Source: Paenibacillus sp. Root444D2 (GTDB lineage: Bacteria; Bacillota; Bacilli; Paenibacillales; NBRC-103111). From it: 64,000 nt of DNA. The stretch lies in contig NZ_LMEO01000007.1 in assembly GCF_001426375.1 (NCBI RefSeq), positions 1-64,000 on the forward strand, in the 5' to 3' direction. This document shows, piece by piece, positions 1 to 6,370 of this stretch. The notes below the pieces were generated by a model that saw only the letters and a program-made list of their open reading frames with translations, did not search any database and was not told the origin of the DNA. The number at the start of each line of letters is the position of its first letter. Position 1 is the stretch's first letter. Both the position numbers and the translations under genes were made by a program.

Positions 1-98
1 CCGCATGCTCATGATTGAAGAACATCGGAAAGCCGTATGAGGGAAAACTTCATGTACGGTTTGATGAGGAGGGGCTGAATATTCAGCCCTTTACTCTA
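1..98 (+). ncRNA. 3' end of a group II intron (domains V and VI), cut by the window edge
   Basis: Positions 30-61 form the domain V hairpin: AGCCGTATGAGG, a GAAA-type tetraloop and a pairing arm TTCATGTACGGTT, with the AGC catalytic triad. Positions 63-98 follow as a domain VI-like stem (GGGGCTGAA/TTCAGCCCT) ending in TTTACTCTA, a usual bacterial intron 3' end with a candidate branch-point A. The rest of the intron and any reverse transcriptase gene lie to the left of the window. Inferred from the well-known domain V consensus; the exact 3' splice site is uncertain by a few bases. Confidence 0.8.
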
Positions 99-171
99 GT
101 TAAACTAAAGGGCAGATTAACGCAACCGTGTGTGTATTATATCCGTCCTTATAATAAAGGAGGAGGTTTTT

Positions 172-558
172 ATGAATCGTGCTGCGTTGTCCTTTTTGTT
201 ATTAACGATCGTTCTAATTGGCTGTAATAACAATGACACTTCTTCGAAATTCATAGAAGGTCAAATAAATGAAGTTAAGCCGAACGGTATAGTTGTCGAT
301 TGCTCCAACGAGGTAAATAAAGGTGTAAAAGGAAAAATTAACTCTATCGGATATAACTGCTTTGTCCAGTTCAATGATGATACGAAATTTATGGATGATA
401 TGGGGAAATTACTAACGAAGAATGATTTCACTCGATCTCAAATGGTGAAAGTTACTCTTGAAACACCTGAATATATAAGGAGATGGCACTCTACCGAAGA
501 ATCAAAACGTTCAGTTCTTAAGGTGAGTGAGATCATTTTAGTTCCCTCTAAGCGTTAA
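172..558 (+). CDS. Small predicted lipoprotein of unknown function
   Basis: A 128-residue protein starts at an ATG 7 bases after a perfect AAAGGAGGAGG ribosome binding site. Earlier in-frame starts lack such a site and sit against the intron. Residues 1-17 are a short hydrophobic signal sequence, and VLIGC forms a lipobox with Cys18 as the predicted lipidated residue, followed by an Asn-rich spacer. The mature part (about 110 residues) is polar and contains two more cysteines, but I recognise no domain. It follows the intron end directly, so it may have been the intron's neighbour or target region. It probably sits on the outer face of the cytoplasmic membrane. The export call is secure; the function is unknown. 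Confidence 0.75.
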   Translation: MNRAALSFLLLTIVLIGCNNNDTSSKFIEGQINEVKPNGIVVDCSNEVNKGVKGKINSIGYNCFVQFNDDTKFMDDMGKLLTKNDFTRSQMVKVTLETPEYIRRWHSTEESKRSVLKVSEIILVPSKR

Positions 559-692
559 ACTAACGGAAAACGAGAGTTGAGGAGCTGTGTAAAATGCAGC
601 TTCTCTTTTTCATTTAAGTAATAACAGGATAAAGTAATTACATGGATAATATGTATATAGAACAAAATATCTCTTGGAATGGGAGTATGTTA

Positions 693-1421
693 ATGAAAAA
701 AATAGCAGTAATAACCGATATTCACGGAAATAGCCCTGCATTAATGGCGGTGCTTCAGGATATCACTTCCAAGAGTGTTGATCACATTTATTGTTTGGGG
801 GATGTAGTTGGCATTGGACCCGATTCCAACGAAGTTCTTGAATTACTATTGTCACGAACTGATGTTTCATTCGTCGTGGCTAATCATGATGTAGCGGTAA
901 TGGCCGCTTTTTATGGAGATGACGCTCCGAAAGGACATCAAAATGAACGGCACCATCACCAATGGTTGGCAGATAGAATTAACCCCGAGTACATCGAAGC
1001 GATGAGTAAATGGCCAAAACAATTAATCGTCAATCATTTCAATAAAGAAGAACTGCTATTCACTCATTATCATCTCAATCAAGAAGGCTGGTTTTTGTCT
1101 ATTGAAAAGAACCCGTCAACGGAGAATTTAGATCAACTCTACAAAGAAACCAAGTATAAGATGGTATGCTTTGGTCATCATCATATGATTCACCATTTTG
1201 TTTCTAGCAAAAGAACTTATTTTAATCCTGGTGCATTAGGTTGTCACGATAAACCGCGCGCTAGATACGGCATTGTTTCGTTAACGGAGAAAGGAATCAG
1301 CGAAGAGTTAATTGAAGTGCCCTACGACAATAAGGAGTTTCTGCAATCTTATATTCAGTTGCAAGTTCCTGAACGGGAATTTATTCTGAAAATTTTTCAC
1401 GGTGGGCAATTAACTTATTAG
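693..1421 (+). CDS. Calcineurin-like metallophosphoesterase
   Basis: A 242-residue protein with the metallophosphoesterase motif series: TDIHGN near the N-terminus (D-x-H), GDVVGIGPDS (G-D), ANHD (N-H), a mid-protein THYH and GHHHM near residue 175. These residues bind the two metal ions in this family, which hydrolyses phosphodiesters, phosphomonoesters or nucleotide polyphosphates. The order and length fit the YfcE/diadenosine tetraphosphatase-like branch. Two further ATGs upstream (642 and 687) are possible, but the ATG at 693 has GGGAG about 8 bases before it and begins exactly where family members do (MKKIAVITDIHGN). It is followed by hairpins at 1461-1562, so it appears monocistronic. 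The substrate cannot be told from sequence. Confidence 0.85.
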   Translation: MKKIAVITDIHGNSPALMAVLQDITSKSVDHIYCLGDVVGIGPDSNEVLELLLSRTDVSFVVANHDVAVMAAFYGDDAPKGHQNERHHHQWLADRINPEYIEAMSKWPKQLIVNHFNKEELLFTHYHLNQEGWFLSIEKNPSTENLDQLYKETKYKMVCFGHHHMIHHFVSSKRTYFNPGALGCHDKPRARYGIVSLTEKGISEELIEVPYDNKEFLQSYIQLQVPEREFILKIFHGGQLTY

Positions 1422-1460
1422 GAACGATTTGTTGAACTAACGGGTAACTATAGTTGAGTA

Positions 1461-1491
1461 CAGCTTGTCTTACAATTCGTAAGACAAGCTG
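1461..1491. terminator. Perfect 13-bp inverted repeat downstream of the phosphoesterase
   Basis: CAGCTTGTCTTAC (1461-1473) pairs perfectly with 1479-1491 around a 5-base loop. No T-run follows, so by itself it is a stable hairpin rather than a standard terminator. It lies just before a better terminator. Confidence 0.5.
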
Positions 1492-1509
1492 TAAGACAAA
1501 GCTAGGTGC

Positions 1510-1562
1510 AGCGGCAGTCTAGGATTTTATATTAGCATCCTAGCCATGCCGCTTTTTCTTTT
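1510..1562 (+). terminator. Rho-independent terminator
   Basis: AGCGGCA (1510-1516) pairs with TGCCGCT (1547-1553). An inner stem, TAGGAT/ATCCTA, lies within it. The 3' side runs into TTTTTCTTTTAT. This ends the phosphoesterase transcript and isolates it from the arsenic cluster. Confidence 0.75.
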
Positions 1563-1706
1563 ATTGGGGTCAGTCTTAAACTTATTTTACGAACCCCTAT
1601 CGTGCTTCCAGCCCTTAATCAGGTGGTAGCAGCCATCGTACTGTAGAATATGGTTTACTTGGCACAAGTGATCCAGGCGTTACGAGAAGGTTTTAATAAA
1701 TATTTT

Positions 1707-1799
1707 TTAATCAAAAAAAATTGATTAAACCATTGCAATCTGATTCGTATTGGTATATATTGTGATTAAATCAAAAAAAATTGATTAATGAATCGGGTG
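1707..1799 (+). promoter_or_regulatory. arsR promoter with two ArsR-type operators
   Basis: TTGCAA (1733-1738), a 17-base spacer and TATATT (1756-1761) make a sigma-A type promoter. It is bracketed by two AT-rich inverted repeats with the same geometry: TTAATCAA-N6-TTGATTAA (1707-1728) upstream of the -35, and AATCAA-N6-TTGATT (1769-1786) just downstream of the -10. ATCAA-N6-TTGAT resembles known ArsR/SmtB operators. Repressor bound at both sites could occlude the promoter, which suggests autoregulation by the arsR gene that follows. The ribosome binding site for that gene is GGGTGA at 1794-1799. Confidence 0.7.
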
Positions 1800-1805
1800 A
1801 AAATA

Positions 1806-2147
1806 ATGAAAACCATAATTCCAATACATGAAGTAAAGATAAATACTGCACCGAACGATTCGTTTTTTGAAACGTATGAGGCAAAGTTTAAAGCCTTGGC
1901 GGATCGCAAGAGACTTCAAATCATGTATGAGTTAACACAGCGGGGAAAAACGTGCGTATGCGACCTATGCGATGTCGTGGAAATGGCTCAATCCAAGTTG
2001 TCGTATCACTTGAAGATCCTTTTAGACGCCAATCTAATTACAAAAGAAATCATTGGCACCTGGAGCTATTATGAGATCAATAATTCTGCGGTGAACGGAT
2101 TGCTTTCAGAAGAGCTTTGTTGCATTTTTAGACCGAGTGGTTCTTAA
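1806..2147 (+). CDS. arsR: ArsR-family metalloregulatory repressor
   Basis: A 113-residue winged-helix repressor. ALADRKRLQIMYEL and AQSKLSYHLKILLDANLI form the DNA-binding core. The sequence TCVCDLC carries Cys50, Cys52 and Cys55 in the position of the As(III)-binding site of the classic ArsR type. A second pair, Cys105-Cys106, lies near the C-terminus. The ATG at 1806 is preferred over 1788 because it has a properly spaced GGGTGA and because 1788 lies inside operator 2. As(III) or Sb(III) binding is expected to release it from DNA. It leads a cluster of arsenical-type genes, and its likely operators (ATCAA-N6-TTGAT) occur both before and after it. The ArsR assignment is firm; the metalloid specificity is inferred. 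Confidence 0.9.
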   Translation: MKTIIPIHEVKINTAPNDSFFETYEAKFKALADRKRLQIMYELTQRGKTCVCDLCDVVEMAQSKLSYHLKILLDANLITKEIIGTWSYYEINNSAVNGLLSEELCCIFRPSGS

Positions 2148-2159
2148 TTTTTTTTAGAC

Positions 2160-2208
2160 TTTACATCAATTTTTTTTGATGTATATATCAATATATTTTG
2201 ATGAAGGA
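2160..2208 (+). promoter_or_regulatory. Second ArsR-type operator pair and probable promoter before the Cys-tailed peptide gene
   Basis: ACATCAA-N6-TTGATGT (2163-2182) and ATCAA-N6-TTGAT (2187-2202) lie in tandem, with the same half-sites and spacer as the arsR promoter operators. TTTACA (2160-2165) with TATATA at about 2182-2187 is a plausible promoter lying under both operators. GAAGGAG (2203-2209) is the ribosome binding site of the next gene. This implies a second ArsR-controlled transcription start for the downstream genes. Confidence 0.6.
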
Positions 2209-2218
2209 GTGGTTTTAC

Positions 2219-2401
2219 ATGTTATTTCACGATATCAATCCACAACTGATGTATGTAGAACAGGAAGGTAAACAAGTAAACACAGCGAATGTGGCTCAAA
2301 CTCAGGTGAAAAAACAATTTAGCTTTAGTCTCAAAAAGTTCGTAAGGTTATTCCGGATTAACAAAAATCAAACTGCTTGCTGTGCATGTGCTTGCTCTTA
2401 A
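2219..2401 (+). CDS. 60-residue peptide with a cysteine-cluster tail, arsenic-cluster associated
   Basis: The ATG at 2219 lies 10 bases after GAAGGAG and gives a 60-residue, basic protein with no signal peptide. The striking part is the C-terminus, QTACCACACS, which places Cys54, 55, 57 and 59 in a compact cluster. Such a cluster could bind a soft metalloid such as As(III). The position between arsR and a flavin monooxygenase, behind its own pair of ArsR-type operators, points to a metalloid-binding or delivery role, but I do not recognise a family. The central region (KKQFSFSLKKFVRLFR) is basic and amphipathic. That it is a gene is supported by the binding site and the regulated position; the function is inference only. 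Confidence 0.65.
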   Translation: MLFHDINPQLMYVEQEGKQVNTANVAQTQVKKQFSFSLKKFVRLFRINKNQTACCACACS

Positions 2402-2483
2402 GAGTGAGTAAGTTTGCGTCTTTCGATAATAGCTTACGTCTTAAATGGATGATAAAGAAAACTATTTTATGGAGGTATCTTCA

Positions 2484-3872
2484 ATGAGTAAAAATACAGT
2501 TCTATCTAAAGCGAAATTACCTGTAGCAATCATAGGTGCTGGTCCTGTTGGCCTTGCCGCAGCGGCACATTTAGTTACACGAGGAGAATCTTTTGTATTG
2601 TTTGATACTGGGAATTCGGTGGGGGCCAGTGTCCTTAAATGGGCTCATGTACGTCTCTTTTCTCAATGGGAATACAATATAGATAAAGCAGCGCGGCAGC
2701 TACTTACCTCACATGGTTGGATCGCTCCGAATCATTCGGAAATCTCTACTGGATTAGAGATGGTTGAAAACTATTTTAGGCCTTTCGCCGAGTTACCTGA
2801 AATCAAACCGTTCATAAACTTGAATACGAAAGTGACCGCTGTGAGCCGAAAAGGCCTAAATAAGGTAAAAACACATGGCCGCGATGACCTTCCATTTGTC
2901 TTGCATGTTGAGAAAAATGGGGAGCGCTTCTTAGTTGAGGCCAAAGCTGTCATCGATGCTTCGGGTACCTGGACCAGTCCGAATCCAATCATTTCTGAAG
3001 GGGTCTGGACGTCTGAGGAGCAGTCTTTAAGCAAACAAGTATTTTATGGTATACCTGATGTTCTAGGTAAGCATAAAAATCGCTATAGTGGAAAGAAAGT
3101 TCTTGTTGTTGGTAGCGGTCATTCCGCGATCAATACACTTTTGGAACTCGGAGAGCTTAAGGGGCAAAAACAGGAGACTGAAATTGTCTGGGTACTAAGA
3201 AAATCTAGACTAGAGGATGTTTACGGGGGGCGGGATCAAGATCAGCTAGCTGCGAGAGGAGAACTCGGAACGCGTATTCAGAAGCTAGTCAAGTCAGGTA
3301 AAGTTAAAGTGATGACACCATTTCATATTCATGAATTAAAAAAGGATGGGGAAAAAATTCAGGTTATTGGTTCTTTAAACAGCGAATTGGCCCATATTGA
3401 CGCGATTGATGAGATCGTTTCGAATACAGGTTCCCGTCCTGATTTTTCATTCTTAAGAGAAGTTAGAGTGATAGCAGATCCAGGCTTGGAAAGCGTTTTG
3501 GAGTTAGCGCCTCTAATCGATCCGAATGTTCATAGCTGCGGTACGGTTAGACCACATGGGGAAAATGAGCTAAGACAACCAGAGAAGGACTTTTATATTG
3601 TTGGATCGAAGAGCTACGGTAGAGCGCCGACTTTCTTGATGGCGACAGGGTATGAACAAGTGAGATCCGTTGTTGCAGCTTTAGTTGGTGATCGTGAAGC
3701 AGCTGAGAGGGTTGAACTTGAACTGCCTGAAACTGGGGTATGTAGTATCAAAAGTAGCTCGTGCTGTGAACCTGAAAAAAGTGAAACAATGGTAGTAAAA
3801 TCTGATGAAGTAAGTTCTTGTTGTTCACCAATTACCAAACCGGTGGCATCGACATCTTCATGCTGCAGCTAG
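2484..3872 (+). CDS. Flavin-dependent monooxygenase with cysteine-rich C-terminal tail (ArsV/ArsO-like)
   Basis: A 462-residue FAD/NADPH oxidoreductase. GAGPVGLAAAAHL near residue 18 is the FAD dinucleotide-binding motif. GSGHSAINTLLEL near 205 is the NADPH-binding glycine motif of flavin-containing monooxygenases. The last ~45 residues are not part of that fold and hold three Cys groups (SSSCCEP, SSCCSP and a terminal SSCCS), consistent with metalloid capture. The ATG at 2484 follows GGAGG; an upstream start at 2445 is less likely. Flavin monooxygenases that act on trivalent arsenicals occur in arsRVK-type operons, where the next gene is an MFS exporter, as here. I infer oxidation of a trivalent arsenical or antimonial. 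A general thioredoxin-reductase-like role is the main alternative. Confidence 0.8.
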   Translation: MSKNTVLSKAKLPVAIIGAGPVGLAAAAHLVTRGESFVLFDTGNSVGASVLKWAHVRLFSQWEYNIDKAARQLLTSHGWIAPNHSEISTGLEMVENYFRPFAELPEIKPFINLNTKVTAVSRKGLNKVKTHGRDDLPFVLHVEKNGERFLVEAKAVIDASGTWTSPNPIISEGVWTSEEQSLSKQVFYGIPDVLGKHKNRYSGKKVLVVGSGHSAINTLLELGELKGQKQETEIVWVLRKSRLEDVYGGRDQDQLAARGELGTRIQKLVKSGKVKVMTPFHIHELKKDGEKIQVIGSLNSELAHIDAIDEIVSNTGSRPDFSFLREVRVIADPGLESVLELAPLIDPNVHSCGTVRPHGENELRQPEKDFYIVGSKSYGRAPTFLMATGYEQVRSVVAALVGDREAAERVELELPETGVCSIKSSSCCEPEKSETMVVKSDEVSSCCSPITKPVASTSSCCS

Positions 3873-3879
3873 ATTAGAT

Positions 3880-3912
3880 CGGCGTTGTCTTAAGGGCAAT
3901 GCCGCTTTTTAT
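3880..3912 (+). terminator. Terminator or attenuator between the monooxygenase and MFS genes
   Basis: GGCGTTGTC pairs with GGCAATGCC (two G-U pairs) around TTAAG, followed by GCTTTTTATTTT. It may reduce, but need not stop, transcription into the MFS gene, whose ribosome binding site begins only a few bases later. Confidence 0.6.
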
Positions 3913-3930
3913 TTTGAAAGGAGAAGTTCG

Positions 3931-5169
3931 TTGATCAGAGAGCAGACAAAAGAAAATGCAGATCTCAAACCTATTATTTTTTTGGCACTTATCACAGCTG
4001 TCTCACTATTTGGTGATTCGATGCTATACGTTGTATTACCGATTCATTGGAACGATGTGGGACTAACGTCCCTCATTGAAGTTGGAATTTTACTCTCGGC
4101 AAATCGTTTTGTGAGATTACCGCTCGGCCCCTTGATTGGATGGTTGTACAAAAAAATCAGCATCAGAAATGGTGTATTTTTGGCCGTATTCATAGCAGGA
4201 ATGACTACATTACTTTACGGATGGGTAGATGGTTTTTATAGTTGGCTTATTCTGCGGTGTGTTTGGGGTGTAGCTTGGTCGTTATTTCGTTTGGGCTCTT
4301 ACTTCATGATCCTCGAACTATCGGGTGACCAAAACAGAGGTTACTTCATGGGGACTTACAATGGGCTTTATCGAATAGGCAGTTTAGTGGGCATGCTTGC
4401 TGGTAGTATCTGTGTAGAGTTGTTTGGATTACAGGTTGTTGCTACAACTTTTGGTGTTCTGGCATTCCTTGTACTTCCTGCTGTTTACAAGTTTGTTCCC
4501 AAGGTGAAAAAACAAATTAAATCTGAAGATACTCCACACCAAAAGAGGGTGATTATAAAACTTCCAGCATTGCAAGGGACTTTAATTTCAGTGTTTCTAG
4601 TTGGCATGTGTCTTGACGGCATGCTCACTGCAACGTTAAGTCACCTGATTGATGTTCACCACAAGACGTCGTTTATGTTCTATGAAATAGTTATTGGGGC
4701 TGCCACCATAGCAGGCGCTCTCCAGGCCGTACGATGGGCGTTGGGCTCATTTATGTCTCCTTGGTTTGGTCGGCTATCTGACCGCAAGTGGGGACGCAGA
4801 CCATTCCTTATCGGCTCACTTGCTTTGGCTGCGATATTTATGACATTGACAAATTTTGAGATTCCTTTTGGCCTTTGGTTACTTGATCTACTAGCACTTC
4901 TCATAGTTACAACTTTGCTATCCACAATTATGGATGCAATGGTTTCGGATATTGCATTCGGATCGGCTCGAACATTTATAATGACCATGTATGTAGTCGT
5001 ATCCGATGTGGGGGCGTCCATGGGACCATTGTTTGGTTATTTATCTGAGCATTTCATTGGTTTAAGCATGACTTATTGGCTTTCTGCATCGCTCCTTTTG
5101 CTGCTAAGTATCATTTGGTTTATGAAAGGTAATGTAGGAATGAGGAGAAATACCACTGTTAATCAATAG
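3931..5169 (+). CDS. MFS exporter of the arsenic cluster (ArsK-like by context)
   Basis: A 412-residue membrane protein with about 12 hydrophobic segments. An MFS-type loop motif, GRLSDRKWGRRP, lies between its two halves, and a hydrophilic linker (KFVPKVKKQIK) separates the six-helix bundles. It begins with TTG at 3931, preceded by AAAGGAGAAG at correct spacing; no ATG nearby suits better. It follows a flavin monooxygenase and ArsR, the gene order of arsRVK operons, in which ArsK expels trivalent arsenicals and antimonials. Family membership (MFS) is clear. The arsenical substrate is inferred from context, and ArsJ-type export of arsenate esters is unlikely because no GAPDH gene is adjacent. 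Confidence 0.8.
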   Translation: MIREQTKENADLKPIIFLALITAVSLFGDSMLYVVLPIHWNDVGLTSLIEVGILLSANRFVRLPLGPLIGWLYKKISIRNGVFLAVFIAGMTTLLYGWVDGFYSWLILRCVWGVAWSLFRLGSYFMILELSGDQNRGYFMGTYNGLYRIGSLVGMLAGSICVELFGLQVVATTFGVLAFLVLPAVYKFVPKVKKQIKSEDTPHQKRVIIKLPALQGTLISVFLVGMCLDGMLTATLSHLIDVHHKTSFMFYEIVIGAATIAGALQAVRWALGSFMSPWFGRLSDRKWGRRPFLIGSLALAAIFMTLTNFEIPFGLWLLDLLALLIVTTLLSTIMDAMVSDIAFGSARTFIMTMYVVVSDVGASMGPLFGYLSEHFIGLSMTYWLSASLLLLLSIIWFMKGNVGMRRNTTVNQ

Positions 5170-5199
5170 TTGCATTTATCAATTAATATGTGTTATAAG
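5167..5199 (+). promoter_or_regulatory. MarR-type operator A and promoter of the marR gene
   Basis: TAGTTGCATTTATCAATTA (5167-5185) is the first of three copies of TAGTTGCANNNNTCAATTA. The outer hexamers TAGTTG/CAATTA form a near-perfect palindrome. TTGCAT (5170-5175) inside it can serve as -35, with TATAAG (5194-5199) as -10, so a bound repressor would block transcription of the gene starting at 5218. Confidence 0.65.
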
Positions 5200-5217
5200 A
5201 TAGTTAGGTGATTTAAT

Positions 5218-5673
5218 ATGAACAATAATCCACAATTCCCAGATGTGAGAGAAGTGCTGCAGTTACTTGTTCGGAGATTCGGGCTGCTTCAGAAAGATGG
5301 CGCACATTGTTGCGGTATTTCGGTCATACAAAGTCATATCATTTACGAGCTAATGAAGCACCCTAATATTGCTCTAAACGATTTGGCCCAAACCCTTTTC
5401 ACTGATACTAGTACAATCAGCAGGCAAATTCAGCAATTGGTCGAGTTGGAGATGGTGCGAAGAACTCCTGATCCTAAAGATCGGCGTTATGTGGTACTCT
5501 CTTTAACCTCAAAAGGGGAAGAGCAGCATCAAGCCATATCCAAAACAATGGAGAATTATGTTCAAGGAATTTTACAACTCATACCGGAAAATAAGCGAGA
5601 TCAAGTTGTCGAAAGTTTAGGCCTTTTGAGTCAGGCTATGAATCAAAATGAAAATTGTTGCTCCTCCTCTTAA
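5218..5673 (+). CDS. MarR-family transcriptional regulator with cysteine pairs
   Basis: A 151-residue winged-helix protein. NIALNDLAQTLFTDTSTISRQIQQLVELEMVRR is the recognition region, and RTPDPKDRRYVVLSLT is the typical MarR wing. Unusually, it carries vicinal cysteines near both ends: Cys31-Cys32 in AHCCG and Cys147-Cys148 in the tail NCCSSS. Thiol pairs at these places could sense a trivalent arsenical or an oxidant. TAGGTGA provides the ribosome binding site. A 19-bp palindrome lies in its own promoter and recurs twice before the acetyltransferase gene, which suggests that it represses itself and the arsN-like/arsO-like unit. MarR assignment is firm; the inducer is inferred. Confidence 0.85.
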   Translation: MNNNPQFPDVREVLQLLVRRFGLLQKDGAHCCGISVIQSHIIYELMKHPNIALNDLAQTLFTDTSTISRQIQQLVELEMVRRTPDPKDRRYVVLSLTSKGEEQHQAISKTMENYVQGILQLIPENKRDQVVESLGLLSQAMNQNENCCSSS

Positions 5674-5714
5674 AAGAGGAGATTATTTTAGATGGTAGTT
5701 GCAAAGGTCAATTA
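5664..5714 (+). promoter_or_regulatory. Hairpin over the marR stop codon and MarR-type operator B
   Basis: CTCCTCTT-AA-AAGAGGAG (5664-5681) overlaps the stop codon and is a perfect 8-bp hairpin followed by ATTATTTTA, probably a weak terminator. Operator B, TAGTTGCAAAGGTCAATTA, lies at 5696-5714 and keeps all 15 constant positions of the repeat. Confidence 0.6.
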
Positions 5715-5756
5715 TTTCATAATGAGTTTAATGCGTTTTACGGTTGGATAGTTTCA

Positions 5757-5785
5757 ATTCTCCTCTTTGGTGAGGAGTTCTTTTT
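5757..5785 (+). terminator. Short terminator-like hairpin
   Basis: CTCCTC (5760-5765) pairs with GAGGAG (5772-5777), followed by TTCTTTTT. The stem is short, but the T-run is good. It lies between operators B and C and could act as a leader attenuator. Confidence 0.45.
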
Positions 5786-5792
5786 GGGCTAT

Positions 5793-5811
5793 TAGTTGCA
5801 AATTTCAATTA
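5793..5811 (+). promoter_or_regulatory. MarR-type operator C before the acetyltransferase gene
   Basis: TAGTTGCAAATTTCAATTA is the third copy of the 19-bp motif. It lies 30 bases before the acetyltransferase start codon, after a terminator-like hairpin. This places a MarR-controlled start directly before the arsN-like/arsO-like pair. Confidence 0.65.
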
Positions 5812-5840
5812 TTATAAAATTCATTTAATGAGGTGTTCGC

Positions 5841-6326
5841 ATGATCATTCGAAATGCAAAAATAAGTGACATTAACGCGATTCTTAATATCTACAACCAA
5901 GGAATTGAGGATAGAATCGCAACCTTAGAAGAGGAAACAAAGAACTTGCGTTATATGCAAAGTTGGTTTCAAACTCACGCAGGAAGATATGCTGTTTTGA
6001 TTGCAGAAGAAAATGAGCAAGTTGTCGGCTGGGCTTCGATAAACCCATACAGTACACGTTGCGCCTATAACGGTGTTGGAGATATATCCATCTACATTGA
6101 CCGAGAATACCGCGGTAAAGGGATAGGGAGTAGACTTTTGAAAGAGCTAGAACGTGTAGGTAAAGAAAATGAATTTTATAAATTTGTACTTTTTACATTC
6201 CCCTTTAACGAATTAGGTCAAGGGCTTTACCGTAAATCGGGATATCGTGACGTTGGCATTTTTCAGAATCAGGGCGTTTTAGATGGGAAATATGTTGATG
6301 TTATGGCGATGGAAAAGTTGTTATAA
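5841..6326 (+). CDS. GNAT N-acetyltransferase, ArsN1/phosphinothricin acetyltransferase-like
   Basis: A 161-residue GNAT protein of normal length. The N-terminal IRNAKISDINAILNIYNQGIEDRIATLEEE matches the start of the phosphinothricin/arsinothricin acetyltransferase group. REYRGKGIGSRLLKEL near residue 95 is the acetyl-CoA pyrophosphate loop. ArsN1 enzymes acetylate the amino group of arsinothricin (and often phosphinothricin), blocking these glutamine-synthetase inhibitors. Its setting inside an arsenic-type cluster favours arsinothricin as substrate. GAGGTG precedes the ATG. It is directly followed by an ArsO-like flavoprotein (44-base gap), and the same MarR-type operator lies upstream. 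Confident on family, moderate on substrate. Confidence 0.8.
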   Translation: MIIRNAKISDINAILNIYNQGIEDRIATLEEETKNLRYMQSWFQTHAGRYAVLIAEENEQVVGWASINPYSTRCAYNGVGDISIYIDREYRGKGIGSRLLKELERVGKENEFYKFVLFTFPFNELGQGLYRKSGYRDVGIFQNQGVLDGKYVDVMAMEKLL

Positions 6327-6370
6327 GGAGCATGTATTAAAAAAATGAAGAGTAAGGTTGTGAGATAATT

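Noticed and set aside
15..227. A 70-residue plus-strand frame at the left edge
   Set aside because: It runs through the group II intron domain V-VI structure and overlaps the well-supported lipoprotein gene in another frame.
2445..2483. Longer N-terminus of the Cys-tailed monooxygenase
   Set aside because: The ATG at 2,445 has no ribosome binding site, and the extra 13 residues would cover the GGAGG that serves the ATG at 2,484.
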